Shown: positions 1-14,300, counted from the stretch's first letter. The stretch is 64,000 bases of DNA from Valencia hispanica (GCA_963556495.2 OY747715.1:14621239-14685238); one strand, 5' to 3'. Notes: generated by a model not told the origin, from the sequence alone. Numbers and translations are program-made.

Positions 1-106
1 CAGTACCTTCCCCTCCGGGACCCAGAGAAGGATTTCGTATCATTTAACCTAAATCAACTCTTGCAGCATGTTAAACTCACTAGAGACAAGATAAAAGGAG
101 AAATAT

Positions 107-160
107 TAGAGGTGTAACGGTACACAAACATCTTGGTTCGGTACATTTTCAGTTTGATTC
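107..160 (+). mobile_element. hAT-like transposon end fragment
   Basis: The stretch reads GGTGTAACGGTACACAAA followed by TTCGGTAC, which resembles the terminal sequence of a common fish hAT-type family (established knowledge, from memory). No matching right end or target duplication is visible, so it is a truncated remnant if it is real. The 39-codon open frame that precedes it (positions 1-117, + strand) matches nothing I know. Confidence 0.35.
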
Positions 161-199
161 AATCAAGAGAAACAGATAAACAGTTGCAGCTATAGAATT

Positions 200-252
200 G
201 TTGGTTGGTTGGTTGGTTGGTTGGATGGATGGATGGATGGATGGATGGATGA
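200..252. repeat. (TTGG)n/(ATGG)n microsatellite
   Basis: A tetranucleotide tract switches from about six TTGG units to about seven ATGG units. It is a simple repeat; the short frames across it are artefacts of the repeat. Confidence 0.95.
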
Positions 253-2186
253 TAAAGCCACTTGAAAATGACCAATGCTGTTGTTTATGCTGTTGTTCAA
301 TAAGACTGTGCAGAGGTTTGAGAATAAAAAGCACTTGAATACACCATTTAAGTGCAGCTGTTGGGAAATCCTCTCTGGTAAGAGGGACTCCTCAGGACAG
401 TAGCAGTGTGTTAGCACATTCCTTTCCCCACTGTAGCTCCATCAGAAACTATAATGTTCTCAAATAAAAGTCCTTAGTGATAGCTGGGAGTCCTCTCAGT
501 TTTGTTACGGTGTTACGTTTTAAAGTTGCACTACGGAACATTTAATTGCCACATTCTGCAAGTGTTCAGGCACAAAATAACCTTTGGTATTTGTGTTCCA
601 AGCCAACAGGGCTGGAGCAGATATTTTCAGTACGAATATGTATGCTGGTTACACATGTAGCAATACAACACCATTTTTTTTAAAAATAATGAATTGATTT
701 CTACTTCAATTACAAGTAGTTAGATTAGTTTAAGTAGAAGATATATATTCCTTTTGTACACAATGGAAGTTTGTAGTAAACATGCTAATTAATGCTTTAT
801 GCCATTCTGCTCTTCATAGAGCAACACTGGGAATCTGTCAAGCTAATTCTTGGTATAAAGGCCTTTTACTGCAGTAATGCCCAGACTTGTAGATGTATAT
901 TTTATTGGCTAAGATGCTAAAACTCCCAGAGAGTGGTAGGGACATTGTAATGATAGAAAAGAAAGGTAAAAGCTAAATAAACTGTGGGTTTTACTGATTA
1001 TGGACAACCCCGCTTTCACATTTAAAAAAGAAATATAATTATTTCTAATCAAAATAGCATTCATACTTGGGTCTGATTTTGCGAAGGAGAAGGTTGATCG
1101 AGTTGAGGTTAGGAGGACTTATATTCTTTTTACCTGATTTTAGTTTTTGTTGTCTTTGTTACCCAAACCGTTGAATGCTGAGGCAGTAAAACCAACTAAG
1201 GGTGAGATGGGAGAACCAAAAATAAAACAAAAAATCCAAACCAACAAAATGAGTTAAAAGACAATCTCAGTCAATCTAACAGGAGATTTACAGCTGGGTG
1301 ATTATCTTCATAGGTTTATTACAAGCAGCCCCATTCTTTGTTTATTTAAAGGAACTATCAACATACATGGATTTTTGGGTTCACTGCGGTCAGAAACATT
1401 TTGGCTGTTTGAGCCGGGACGCCTGAGTAGATGTGGGAATGATTATAAGGCTCTAAACATGACAAGGAAACTGTTTCTGACAGACCCTGCAAAGAAAAAA
1501 AGTTTCCTTCCAACTTCTTGGATTCGAAACTGGCCGCTTGTTTGCTTTTTCATTCAGCCACATATTTATGTGTCCTCACTGCTGTCACAATCCCATTAAA
1601 ACACAGTCATTACACAATAAGAGAAACAAGACTGAAAGCTTGAAGACACAAACAGCTTCTCCGGGTGAGAACACAATGCTACGTAAAAGTACCTCCAACA
1701 CACAAACACTGGTTATCCTTGGGAGGAGAGAGTCACCTTCATGCCACATTCATGTCAGATAAATTAATCAGCGCTCCCGAGTGCACAAATGTCACTTACA
1801 CAGTGACCTTTAAAAGATGACTCAGGGACTCAGATGTAACAGGGACGACCAGTTTGCCTGATTTCTGACTCCTTACATCAGTAAAAATGTTTACTCATAA
1901 AATTTAGGATACATTTACTCTCTAGTGCATTAAATTATAGTCATTTGATACAAACAGTTGTAAATAACTGTATTTTGTCCAAGAAGGGGTCATTAAAGGT
2001 TTGCCACCCATTTTTCAAGTGAAATCTCCATACTTCTCTACACTTAAAGTTGATTTTCTTTGTTCTTTTTCATCCTATTATTAGAGCTGAATTAAAACAG
2101 CTCAATATGAATGTATTGCAGATATTTATACAGGGGTTAGGATTTAAAAATTTAACATGGAGACAAAAAAACATGTAAGAGAGCTT
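253..2186. other. Unique intronic/intergenic DNA, no gene seen
   Basis: The DNA is AT-rich with scattered poly-A/T runs and no long conserved frame. The short frames near 1375-1762 have no recognisable domain and no convincing splice context. I see no repeat ends here. Confidence 0.5.
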
Positions 2187-2259
2187 GGATGGATGGATGG
2201 ATGGATGGATGGATGGATGGATGGATGGATGGATGGATGGATGGATTGATGGATGGATA
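2187..2259. repeat. (GGAT)n microsatellite
   Basis: About 18 GGAT units run nearly without interruption (one ATTG variant near 2246). A short sister tract of five ATGG units lies at 3500-3519. Confidence 0.97.
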
Positions 2260-4905
2260 ACACTGAAATTTCTGTTTTAACATATTCTTGTTTATTTAAA
2301 ATTGTAAAATACTTTGATTTTCCGACACACGGAATTTGGGGTTTTCATTATATTTAAGCCATAACAACCAAAATAACAAGATATAAAGGCTTGCCAAATT
2401 TCATTCCATGTGTGATGAATCTACATATTATAGAAATTTCACTTTCTGAATGAGTTACCACAAAATATCGAACACATATGTTTAGATGTACCTGTCAGAA
2501 CACTTAACACTCCATTAGGACATTTAGATTCCAGTCAGTTTCAGATTTCCAAATAGAGACATTCTGATCACCAAATTCTACACTTTTATTTTTTCCAACA
2601 TAACATACTTTTTATTCTGGATGTCATAAATAATTTATTGTGTTTAGCTGTTTGCAAACTTCTTATACCTGGTGAAATTATTTCCGATAACACTTAAATG
2701 AAAGTTTTGTTTTTTACAGCTGTTAATTAAATCTAAAAAGTTTCTAAAGCTCATTAGCAGTATAAATGTGGGATATATTCTTTCGCTTTTCAAACAAACT
2801 TATATGCAATTCTGACATGTTCCTCAGCTGTACTTCTATTTCCTTTTTTTTATCGAGAACTTCTTTAAAAAAAACTGAAGAGCCACAGTGAGTTGCAATC
2901 ACTTTCCTATCTCTAATTGAGAAATATTTTTGATTTAAAAAGGAACCCAGGGCTGCTAATTGCCGGGGTAAGATTTTTAAAGGTGTTTAAGGAGCTTTGA
3001 TGTCTGCATCTCCCGGCTTCTGTAATGATTCTCAACAAGTTATAACCCTAATTAAGGTCTGAATGCAGCTCAGATTAATATCTGTTATGGCTGCTGCTTG
3101 CATTTAGCCATCAGTAATCAGTGTGCATGCTGTATGCTGCTTTAAAGATAAAGTGGAGAAGGTATAATACTTGCAGAAGCTGACAGTCAGTAATGTTGTT
3201 GGCTTGACAGATTAACCAAGGGCAATAATTCACCATGAAGTTGAGGAGCCGGTAACTCTGCAGATTTATCACTTAATGTCTATATTAATCGGATGCAGTG
3301 TTAGCGTAACAGGTCTGATTAGGTATGCTGCATAAAGTATGGGCAGAGTTTTACATACATGCATCATCAGAATTAATGTAATTAATTTACATGATTAAAA
3401 AAAAAGTTATTTTAGAGGGTAAACGGATTATACAACATTCAAATTACTTTCAATATTGGAATTAGGTGCAAGATTTTTAATATTTGACAGACAGGCAAAT
3501 GGATGGATGGATGGATGGGAACAAAGGTTGAGTGATTAAAAGTAGGTTTAGATGGGGTGAACTTTGAAACTTCAGATCGCTAGGCTTACTGTCGAGCACA
3601 GTGGGGGTACAATCAAGCTGATGGTAGATTTCCCTGCCAGCAGTACTGGTCTATTGCACAAAGCGGAAAGAATAATGAAGAATGAAGACTCCCTTCAAAT
3701 CGTTTAACAAATTCAACTTTGACCCAACGAGACCAAAAAAATTAAACATCAAGCTTCCTTTTAAAAAAACCTGTTAATTTTAATTTGCCTGCCAACTCAT
3801 CGGCGCCGAGGGGCGATTGTTTGCTTCATCCATGGAAATCGAGCATTAATGCATTTTACAGTGAGTTGCCATTTTGCTCTGAGATTCTGTCTGCCTGTTG
3901 TCATGGATATGATTCGGACCTATTAACACCTCTGCTCTAAACCACTGCAGGCTTCAACACACAAACGGAAAAGGGAGAGCACCCGAACAGAAACTAAAAG
4001 GCACATATGCTGCATCCAGCATTATCAAACATGTGACAGCAAGGAGTCCTAAATAGATACCAGCGTGAGTACACGCTCGCACAGAAAGACACACATAACT
4101 CTCGGTGCTTCGCCCTGTTTGTCTTCCCTCCCCTCTTGCTAAACTCCCAGAGCTCCAACACAAACAGTGAAAACCCAACCTCCACCTTCCCGTCCTGAAT
4201 TGTGCTGGTAGCATTACACAAAAGGGGCAAAGAACGTAATAACAAGAGGAAAAGAGATGCAGCAGCGAGAGGGAGACAGAAGAAGGAAAAGTGTTAGGGA
4301 TTGGCTGTGTGTTTGTGCCTGGAGCAGAGTCTGGGCAAACAAGTCGGGGGGGATGTTTTCATTCATATTTTCCACTCAGTTAGTTGGGAGCCAAAGAGGC
4401 ACAGTGAGCGGCAGACAGATACAAGGCTGAGAGACAGGAAAAAGGAAGAGAAAGTGCAGACCAGAGAAAACCAGAGAGAAAAATGCTTGTATTAGTTATC
4501 TCCTCTAAATTCTTCCTTCCCTTTACACCTGTACAGCATGTGGGGTTTCAAATCAAGCTAAACTGAGCATTAGAAACTCTACATTTATTATTTAGTAGAA
4601 GTTATGATTATAACTTAGATTCAGCAGATATCTCAAGATAAAGAAGACACACTGTGGTATGACAAACAGCCTAATACATCTTTGCAGCTTGACATATGAC
4701 AAAGACAGAAAGAATGGATATGCATTAAATATTAGATTCATTAAAATAAGTACACCCACTTGACTTGACAAGTGATGATTTATAGGTAAAACAGTAGGAA
4801 TCATCATCATCAAACACTATTACTTTCCAACTTTGTGGTTGTTGAGCTACAGAAATAGTTTATGGTAAAATTGACATCATACGAAGTGCTTGCAGACGGA
4901 GGTTA
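2260..4905. other. Unique DNA with a candidate regulatory block
   Basis: No exon or transposon ends are recognised. The block 2690-3345 is described separately. Purine-rich DNA lies near 4400-4500. The overlapping frames at 3954-4495 lack known motifs and are treated as chance. Confidence 0.45.
2690..3345. promoter_or_regulatory. Candidate conserved non-coding element
   Basis: This block looks less repetitive and more word-structured than its surroundings. It holds several TAAT/ATTA homeodomain-type cores (TTAATTAAAT near 2723, CCTAATTAAGG near 3048, GATTAATATC near 3073), CAGCTG/CAGCTC E-box-like words and TGTCTGCATC. It is far from any exon. Fish developmental enhancers often look like this, but function is pure inference; only cross-species conservation would support it. 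Confidence 0.25.
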
Positions 4906-5307
4906 CAGTGGACCTTCGCCTAATCGCAGTTCATTATTCACGGATGCTTCTGTGGAAGGCAACTCCCAATTAGCTAATCGCAACTTTTTTCGTACAGCAA
5001 TTCGACTTGATACAGTATTTGATAGTGTTTCCAAAGCGGCGAGTCCAGGAGCGCCTTTCATTTTCATTGCCGCTGATTGGCTGTACCTCCAAGAGTGGAG
5101 ATCAGGAACATTGTAGATGTTAGCTTCTGCTGTAGTGCTAATACGGTTTCCAATGTGCATATTAATGCATATTAAGGTATAATTCCTGTTTGAACTATTT
5201 AATTAGGCAGTTATTGTGTTTTTAGAGGGGGTCTCAAGTATTCATGGATTTTAGCTATTAGCTGGCAGTTCTTGTCCCTAAACCCTACTGATACTAGGAG
5301 ACCACTG
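4906..5307. mobile_element. pogo/Tigger-like miniature element
   Basis: The 402-bp element is flanked by TA on both sides (4904-4905 and 5308-5309). It starts CAGTGGACCTTCGCC and ends GGAGACCACTG, so its outer ends are inverted repeats (CAGTGG-C). Subterminal TTATTCACGG and TATTCATGG words are typical of Tigger ends. It has no transposase, so it is non-autonomous. Related elements in this window lie at 46030-46460 and, truncated, at 24042-24180. Confidence 0.7.
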
Positions 5308-5309
5308 TA

Positions 5310-8116
5310 TTTTAATTTACAATTATTTGTTAAGTACTAAACAGTAAAAATTTCTGCTTTTTGGGTAACACTGATCACATATCACAGAGACAGAGGATGC
5401 CCTGAGAGCTGACTAATAAGACCTACATTTATTAGTTTTAGTAATGTGAACTAAGACATTTCTGGGCTATATTCAAGAATTAGAAATGTAATACAATAAC
5501 CACATCAATAAGTTCACACTTATTCTATTTCACATATTATTAATAATATTATTATTACTCATCTTTCTAAACTTTCAACTGTTATTAGTGTGAACACTAA
5601 TAATAATGTAATTTATAAAAATTTAAATTTTGGATTTTTTGTTTATGCAACTGTTAATCATTTTATTATGCATTCATCATTTAATACAACTTCTGAATTT
5701 TTTTTTTCTACTGCTATTTAGTTTTAATCAAGATTGTTATTGAAAGCACTAATATTTGTATCACTGTAATTTTTATCTTATTATGCAATTCCATTATTTG
5801 CACTATTATTTGATACTCAGAGATAAGCATTTATACTTTATCACTACAGTATTAATAATAATTTCTGTCTAATAATTTGATTATTGATTTTTTTTACTAA
5901 TACTATGACAATAATAACAACTACAACTTTTATTATGAATATTCAAATTTCCAACAGTAATATTGTAATTTATACCAAAATTGTAAATTTTTATGTAATT
6001 GTTTATTTAGCATTATTTTATTTATCATTTAATTTAACTGTTGAATTATTTATTTTACCGTATTTATTATTTTATTTCTAACACTAATGTTGACATTATT
6101 ACAATTTTTATTTCAAGTAATTATTTTGATTATACTATCATTTTATTTGCCATTTCTAGATAATTTCTTCTTTAATATTTATTAAAATTTTATTTTTTAT
6201 TATTAATTCTTCAACACTACTACTTTTACATTCTTAATATAATATTAAAATTTTTTTCACAACTACTACTACTAGAACTATTACTAATATGTACCACAAA
6301 ATTAACATATAAAAACTTGAACAGACTTGCCTCTGGAATACCACTTCATGTAACAGTTTAAAAAACCATGAATAAAGTAAATACACTGTGTCCATGTACT
6401 TTATGTTGTAGTTTTTTCGGATAAAGTATGAGATGGTGTGAACCTTTTTGTCCAATCACGATTAGATATGCTACACATTTAGGACAATTCAGAAAATTAA
6501 TGGGATTCTTGGACTGATGAATGCTGGTTTGCCTAAAACAATAATAAAGTACTTTGAGAGTACTATGTGTGTGTTTATATGTATGGAGATACTAACTGAT
6601 GGGGGGCAAACATGATGAACATAATAACTTTAGGTTTTAGTCTTCTTATGTCTCAATGGGATGCACACAAATCCAAAACATTTGCAGGCAACTGCAGATC
6701 TGAGCCTCTTGAACGTGGAAATTCACAATTTATGTCCCAGGGCTGAATCGCCTTTCCTAATGTTAACTCTAACCCCAGCTTCCAGATTCACAAGGGAATT
6801 TGGTTAAAATTTCCAGTATGCACTGTATCAAGCTATCTAACTTATAGCAAATGCCATTGATATGAAAACAGTATGTTTATGCTTTCACAGTAAAACGTAA
6901 AACTGACCAAATATTACCATAAACTACCACCACAGCTTCAAACCTTTTGCAGGGGAGTGCTTCACACTAGCTTTTTTATGCTGTGAGCATCAAACTACAA
7001 AGGATAAAAACAGAATAGCATCCAAATTTCAAATGTGATATTTTAGCCGGCTGATTAGACACTACACTTTAAAAAGACCTAATAAGTGATTTTAAATAAA
7101 CAGTTATCGCTTAAACTTTTGAACACTTAGTCAATATAAATGTAAAATAATCTTGAAACAGTAACTTTATCAGATTGTGTAGTAGTACAAAATAATGGGC
7201 CAGGAGCTCTGCACAAGCTGTTAAAGTAATATTACATATTCAGGAATCATTGGACTTTTCTTGGAACCAGACCCCATTCTTCTGCTTCCAAGAAAAAAAA
7301 AAGCAAACACAGGTTCATTTACACAGTGGAAGTTCTCATTTTTAAACGTTGCATTGTCTTAGGAAGCAAAAATGTCCCACTTGGGTTGAATGTTACTTTA
7401 TAAGGTTTGCAAAAGACCCTTAACTACCTTCACTGCTAAATTTTTGCAATTAGAGAATGTGAGGAGCCTCTACTTTAAACTCCACCACACATAACAAAAA
7501 ACAACAATCCCAGTGGGAAAAATACCAAACAAATTACAGTTTGTTGTCTAAAGAATCATGTGGGCATCTTTGAGGTGAGTACATTTTGGGAACCGACAAG
7601 ATTCCTGCTGTCATCCTGTCTTCGAGGCAAGGGAAGAATGCCACCCAAGAGTGCCACAGTGATCCCCATGCTCCGTTTATGAGGAAACACCAATACCTCT
7701 TTATATAAATGGTTACACAACACCCAGAATCCACAAGAGGCTCTGGCTGTGTGTGTGCGAGTGTGTGTGTGCTGGGAACAGGGCGTAGCTTTGCTGACAC
7801 ACACTGACAGATGAACACAAGCACACACACCAACAACCATGAACAGAAACATACAGACAAAATACAGAGACAAGTAAACACAAGCTGACAGCAACAGTCT
7901 GCAAACACACAGAGACACAACCAATAGAACAGATATACTGATGGGGAAAGTACTGATTGTGGAACAGAACCTCCTTTATTCAGTTAGCTAGCTTTAAAAC
8001 CCAAATCTAAATGTTGTTTTACGTCTTAATACAACACAAAGAAGATTTTTGGGTTTATCCCTCATACATTGCGAAAAAAAGTCTTTGTCCAGAGTTTTGA
8101 TAGTTAAATAGAGAAT
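5310..8116. other. AT-rich unique DNA, no gene seen
   Basis: The part from about 5520 to 6290 is very AT-rich, with many ATT/AAT trinucleotides that produce short spurious frames on both strands. The minus-strand frames at 7534-7924 are cysteine-rich translations of TGTG-rich DNA and resemble no protein family I know. Confidence 0.5.
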
Positions 8117-8519
8117 GTCATGGTTGTGGAAGTTGGACCCAGAAGCAGGCGCGGTGAGGCAGAATATAGTTCAGAGTTTTTATCAAGATAAATCCAAACT
8201 TATATATGGCAAGGAGGTAACAGAACTAGGAACAGGCAGGGTGGCACGGACAGCGAACCAGGAGACTTGGGGAGAGAACGGAGCAAACGGAAGAGTCTAG
8301 CAAGGCGTGAAGGAGAGAAAGAAGCTTATACTGAGGGACAGGTGGAAATGACAGAGAATCCTGAAGAGTTAATCAGAGGTGAGTAGTGGCACCTGGAAGA
8401 GGGAAACTAGAAGATGAGAAACAGCTGGGAAAGGGAGCATACTGGTAGGCTAAGGGAGAGAGAGAATAATGGCAAGAAAGGAGCAGGTGAAGAGTAGACA
8501 CTAACAGGCAAAACATAAC
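8117..8519 (+). repeat. Unassigned interspersed repeat, possibly a solo LTR
   Basis: The stretch begins TGTCATGGTTGTGGAAGTTG, continues GACCCAGAAGCAGGCG and ends near AAAACATAACA. Fish genomes carry many repeats with this 'TGTCA...GACCCAGAAGCAGGC' opening (from memory). TG...CA ends fit a solo LTR, but I find no clear target duplication. The frame at 8115-8300 lies within it and has no recognised motif. Confidence 0.35.
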
Positions 8520-8669
8520 AGTAACAATAAGTGGTGGGAAGGAATAAACTACAACTAAAGAATCCAATCACAACTTAAAAGAAACTGTTCTGAGGAAAAG
8601 ACAAAAAACAGAAATTCAACCACAGAAGAAAACCAAAACAACCCCAGATCCTAACGGAGAAGCAATGTT

Positions 8670-8807
8670 GGTGGTGTGGTCACAGTATCAAAAGTGTAGG
8701 AAAATATATTTATAGTATCTTGGTAAATATCAGTTATTGGCTTAACAGCAATATTAAGATTAGATATCGATGTCTGCCCAAATTTTCGTATAGGCGCATC
8801 CCGACTA
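8670..8807. mobile_element. Decayed hAT miniature, right part
   Basis: This 138-bp piece aligns by eye with the right portion of the intact miniature at 34842-35240. Shared words in order are GGTGTGGT, AAAGTGTAGG, ATCAGTTAT/ATCGGTTAT, AGCA/GCGGGATTA, GCCCAAATTTT and G-GCATCCC at the end. It carries many substitutions and no left end, so it is an older, truncated member of the family. Confidence 0.6.
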
Positions 8808-10351
<1,544 letters not shown>

Positions 10352-10618
10352 TCTTACTATCCTTGTGTTGACATTGTATTGACTTCCATTGATTTTACTA
10401 TGCCTAACCCAGACACTTTCCCTAAACCTAACCATTAATGATACATGCCTAACCCTAACCTTAACCTAATTCACACCATACCTCTAAACCTAACTAGTAG
10501 AGTTTATTAGCTAGTTAAACATTGTGGGGACCAGGCAAAATGTCCTCACAACTACAAATGTCCACACAAGGTTGGTGGGCTGTCAAAGGTTGGTCCTCAC
10601 AAGTACAGCTATACATGT
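10352..10618. mobile_element. CA-flanked MITE-like repeat with telomere-like motifs
   Basis: Imperfect inverted ends are CTATCCTTGTGTTGACA on the left and, as reverse complement on the right, CTGTACTTGTGAGGACC. The middle holds CCTAAACCTAACC and CCTAACCCTAACCTTAACC, resembling degenerate vertebrate telomere repeats. CA tracts lie on both sides. This matches a widespread fish repeat with 'CTTGTGGGGACC' ends that sits between CA repeats (from memory). Confidence 0.5.
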
Positions 10619-10643
10619 ACACACACACACACACACACACACA
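10619..10643. repeat. Short (CA)n microsatellite
   Basis: About twelve AC units directly adjoin the right edge of the telomere-like repeat. Confidence 0.95.
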
Positions 10644-11603
10644 GGTACATAAGAACACAAATTACCACTCACACCTGCAATCTTTTCAGATATGGAGTTC
10701 AGCAGTATTTGAACTTATTATAAATCCTTAATCCTTATTTTGATCATTCTAAAGTTATTAAAATAAGATCCAAAACTGTACCTGATTTTGAGCATTCACA
10801 GCGTCCACCATATTTGCTCTGACAGTGTTGACACAGTGGGTATAAGGAATGCAAGGATAAAAGTATGTATGCCAAGCCATTTCAATATATCCAGTCAAAC
10901 AACAAATGATCCAATCACAGGGACTCATTGTCTTTCAGAGGTGGACAGGGACCTGTGCCATTTGTTATGCGCAAATACAGAAAATACTTCTAAAGCAGTT
11001 CATACCAAAGAAATGTGATAATAAACTGGTAACCACAGAATGCAAGGTAAGGAATACCAGTTCAGACTTGCTGTGATATAAAATTACATACATATGCAGG
11101 CAGTAGCATTTTTTATAATTCATTTTAGCCAATAATAGCACCCATTAGCACTGTCCCCTGAACCATTCCAATGGCCTGGTGGTTAAGAAACGTAACATTT
11201 TAACGCAACTCTTAAACAAAATTTTCTTCAAATAGCAAAATATGAGCTATTTAAATGGCAGTTAACAGGAGACAAAGTTTCAACAATAAGTCCTTAGATG
11301 TTTCAAATATATTACATTTCATTTGAGTGATGCCTATCAGAGCCTTGTGATGAAAAAATGGCATCACTCTTCTGCTCACAATAGTCTCTTTTCATTTGCA
11401 TGTGTATTTTTTCCCAATTTGTGCTCAAGGCTGCTATCTACCAAAGCAGTGACAGAATTTATTTCAAAGGATGATTTAATCAAACTTAATCAAATCTAAA
11501 GCTGCTTTTATCTCGGAGATCAGAGCCCCATTTCAAAGACTTTCAACTCTTTTTTTGTCATTCAAAGCCCATTGTACAGAGAAAAAAGGGATACAAATGT
11601 ATA
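10644..11603. other. Unique DNA, no gene seen
   Basis: No recognisable repeat end, splice-flanked frame or RNA gene. Confidence 0.5.
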
Positions 11604-11605
11604 TA

Positions 11606-13220
11606 CACTACCGTTCAAAAGTTTGGGGTCACCCAAACAATTTTGTGTTTTCCATGAAAAGTCACACTTATTCACCACCATACGTTGTGAAATGAATAGA
11701 AAATAGTCAAGACATTGACAAGGTTAGAAATAATGATTTGTATTTGAAATAAGATTTTTTTTACATCAAACTTTGCTTTCGTCAAAGAATCCTCCATTTG
11801 CAGCAATTACAGCATTGCAGACCTTTGGCATTCTAGCTGTTAATTTGTTGAGGTAATCTGGAGAAATTGCACCCCACGCTTCTAGAAGCAGCTCCCACAA
11901 TTTGGATTGGTTGGATGGGCACTTCTTGCGTACCATACGGTCAAGCTGCTCCCACAATAGCTCAAGGGGTTCAAATCTGGTGACTGCGCTGGCCACTCCA
12001 TTACCGATAGAATACCAGCTGCCTGCTTCTTCTCTAAATAGTTCTTGAACAATTTGGAGGTGTGTTTTGGGTCATTGTCCTGTTGTAGGATGAAATTGGC
12101 TCCAATCAAGCGCTGTCCACTGGGTATGGCATGGCGTTGCAAAATGGAGTGATAGCCTTCCTTATTCAGAATCCCTTTTACCCTGTACAAATCTCCCACC
12201 TTACCAGCACCAAAGCAACCCCAGACCATCACATTACCTCCACCATGCTTAACAGATGGCGTCAGGCATTCTTCCAGCATCTTTTCAGTTGTTCTGCGTC
12301 TCACAAACGTTCTTCTTTGTGATTCAAACACCTCAAACTTGGATTCATCCGTCCACAACACTTTTTCCCAGTCTTCCTCTGTCCAATGTCTGTGTTCTTT
12401 TGCCCATCTTAATCTTTTTCTTTTATTGGCCAGTCTCAGATATGGCTTTTTCTTTGCCACTCTGCCCTGAAGCCCAGAATCCCGCAGCCGCCTCTTCACT
12501 GTAGATGTTGACACTGGTGTTTTGCGGGTACTATTTAATGAAGATGCCAGTTGGGGACCTGTGAGGCGTCTGTTTCTCAAACTAGAGACTCTAATGTACT
12601 TATCTTCTTGCTCAGTTGTGCAACGCGACCTCCCACTTCTTTTTCTACTCTGGTTAGAGCCTGTTTGTGCTGTCCTCTGAAGGGAGTAGTACACACCGTT
12701 GTAGGAAATCTTCAATTTCTAAGCAATTTCTCGCATGGAATAGCCTTCATTTCTAAGAACAAGAATAGACTGTCGAGTTTCAAATGAAAGTTCTCTTTTT
12801 CTGGCCATTTTGAGCGTTTAATTGACCCCACAAATGTGATGCTCCAGAAACTCAATCTGCTCAAAGGAAGGTCAGTTTTGTAGCTTCTGTACCGAGCTAA
12901 ACTGTTTTCAGATGTGTGAACATGATTGCACAAGGGTTTTCTAATCATCAATTAGCCTTCTGAGCCAATGAGCAAACACATTGTACCATTAGAACACTGG
13001 AGTGATAGTTGCTGGAAATGGGCCTCTATACACCTATGTAGATATTGCACCAAAAACCAGACATTTGCAGCTAGAATAGTCATTTACCACATTAGCAATG
13101 TATAGAGTGTATTTCTTTAAAGTTAAGACTAGTTTAAAGTTATCTTCATTGAAAAGTACAGTGCTTTTCCTTCAAAAATAAGGACATTTCAATGTGACCC
13201 CAAACTTTTGAACGGTAGTG
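11606..13220 (-). mobile_element. Complete Tc1-like DNA transposon (copy 1)
   Basis: The 1615-bp element has perfect 27-bp terminal inverted repeats beginning CACTACCGTTCAAAAGTTTG. It sits between TA dinucleotides at 11604-11605 and 13221-13222, the target duplication of the Tc1/mariner superfamily. It carries one transposase gene on the minus strand. Beyond 27 bp the ends diverge. Both ends are intact, so it could be mobilised in trans if a matching transposase exists elsewhere (inference). Confidence 0.95.
11766..12808 (-). pseudogene. Tc1-like transposase, one stop and one frameshift
   Basis: Reading from ATG at 12808, the product begins MARKRELSF and has an N-terminal paired-like helix-turn-helix region. 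DDE catalytic landmarks follow: [22 protein letters not shown] and ELLWEQL (DD34E spacing). The frame is broken twice: a TAG at 12719-12721, where relatives have a lysine codon before KLKIS, and loss of about one base near 11970 that shifts DLNP- away from -ELLWEQ. The shifted frame then runs to the normal family end FFDESKV. The total span is full length. The reading frame is otherwise clean, so inactivation looks fairly recent. Confidence 0.93.
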
Positions 13221-13222
13221 TA

Positions 13223-13939
13223 AATACAGAATAAAGAACACCCTTAGTGCCTTCCACACTTCTCTTATAACCAGCAGGTAAAATGGGTGGGAGCAGTCAA
13301 GTGTTTCAGCTCGGTGGAACATACACAGGTCATGAATATTGACACAAACTAGTTTGTCCATGGGTGGAAAAGAGAGACATGTGGGTTTGCTGTTGTTTGT
13401 CAAGTAAAAAACAGCTCAACTGCTGTTGTATGTGTTATAGACCAAGAAGTGGAATACAACCAATTAGCTGCTATAAACTGTTCCAAACCGGATCATTGTC
13501 AACACTCCTAACAAGTGGAGGAGAGAAAGAGTTATGCACTCTGAATTTTAACACAGCCGCGCTGCTACTCAGAAGATAAATAACCTCTCAGCTTGACATG
13601 GCACTCCGTGCACCCACAAATAGATGCAATAAAGTACTCAAAGGTCTAGAGACGCAGTTTGTCTCAAAAGGTAATCAATCAGCTTGTCTCAGAGAAGGTG
13701 AGAAAGGCAACGGATAAGAAGAAAGGGGTTAGGAATACATAAAATTGTATAAAACTGAGGCGCAACTGTAAAAAAAAATGGAAATGTAGTAATTTAGAAT
13801 AGGTTTCCAATATTAAGACCACAAGTGTGTGGTTTTGGTGCTTGTAAGAATAATACACGCCCATTTGTGCCCGAGTAGTACCTTTCTTGTTGATGTTTTA
13901 AGATCTTATTTCAATATCACCATATAATGTTCTTTCCTC
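13223..13939. other. Unique DNA, no gene seen
   Basis: Flanking sequence of the Tc1 element. The frames at 13146-13403 and 13364-13579 start inside or beside the transposon and have no recognised domain. Confidence 0.45.
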
Positions 13940-14300
13940 CTGAAAGCACATATCAATCCTGTGGCAAAACAGTACCATAACATGATGCTGCTACTCCTGT
14001 GCGTTTCCTCTTTTCCTTCAAATGTAACACTTTTCATTGAGGCCAAACATTACAGTTTAGCTTCAGACCACAGGACATGCCTCCAAAAATTATGTTTTTT
14101 TTGTTTCTGAGTGTATTTGCAAACTGTAATCTGGGTTTTTATACTATTAGATTAATGGGTTCTTACTCCCTGAGTGGCTTTTCAGTCAAGCTTTTAGAGA
14201 TGAACGTGGCCCCTTCAGGGATCCAAAGATTTTACCCTAATTTTTCCATGACGTCACCCAAGAAAGCTTTTTGTTTAAGGTGTAGCCTTTAAATAAATCC
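13940..14300 (-). pseudogene. Old Tc1/mariner transposase remnant
   Basis: The reverse complement reads FWRHVLWSEAKL, then further on SSSIMLWYCFATG. These line up with the Tc1 family landmarks [11 protein letters not shown] and [15 protein letters not shown]. Stops and frameshifts are frequent and no terminal repeats are left, so this is much older than the copies at 11606 and 36660. Confidence 0.65.

Noticed and set aside
1..117. 39-codon open frame at the window start, and a VPEG word on the minus strand resembling a JADE PHD linker (KVPEG)
   Set aside because: The plus frame matches nothing, and the minus frame has a stop just upstream and adds residues not found in JADE proteins.
2187..2259. 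Regular repeats that might suggest a CRISPR-like array
   Set aside because: A contiguous tetranucleotide tract without spacers, in a vertebrate genome.
7534..7924. Cys-rich minus-strand ORFs of 122-128 codons
   Set aside because: They overlap in three frames over GTGT-rich DNA; not a recognised cysteine-rich family and no splice context.
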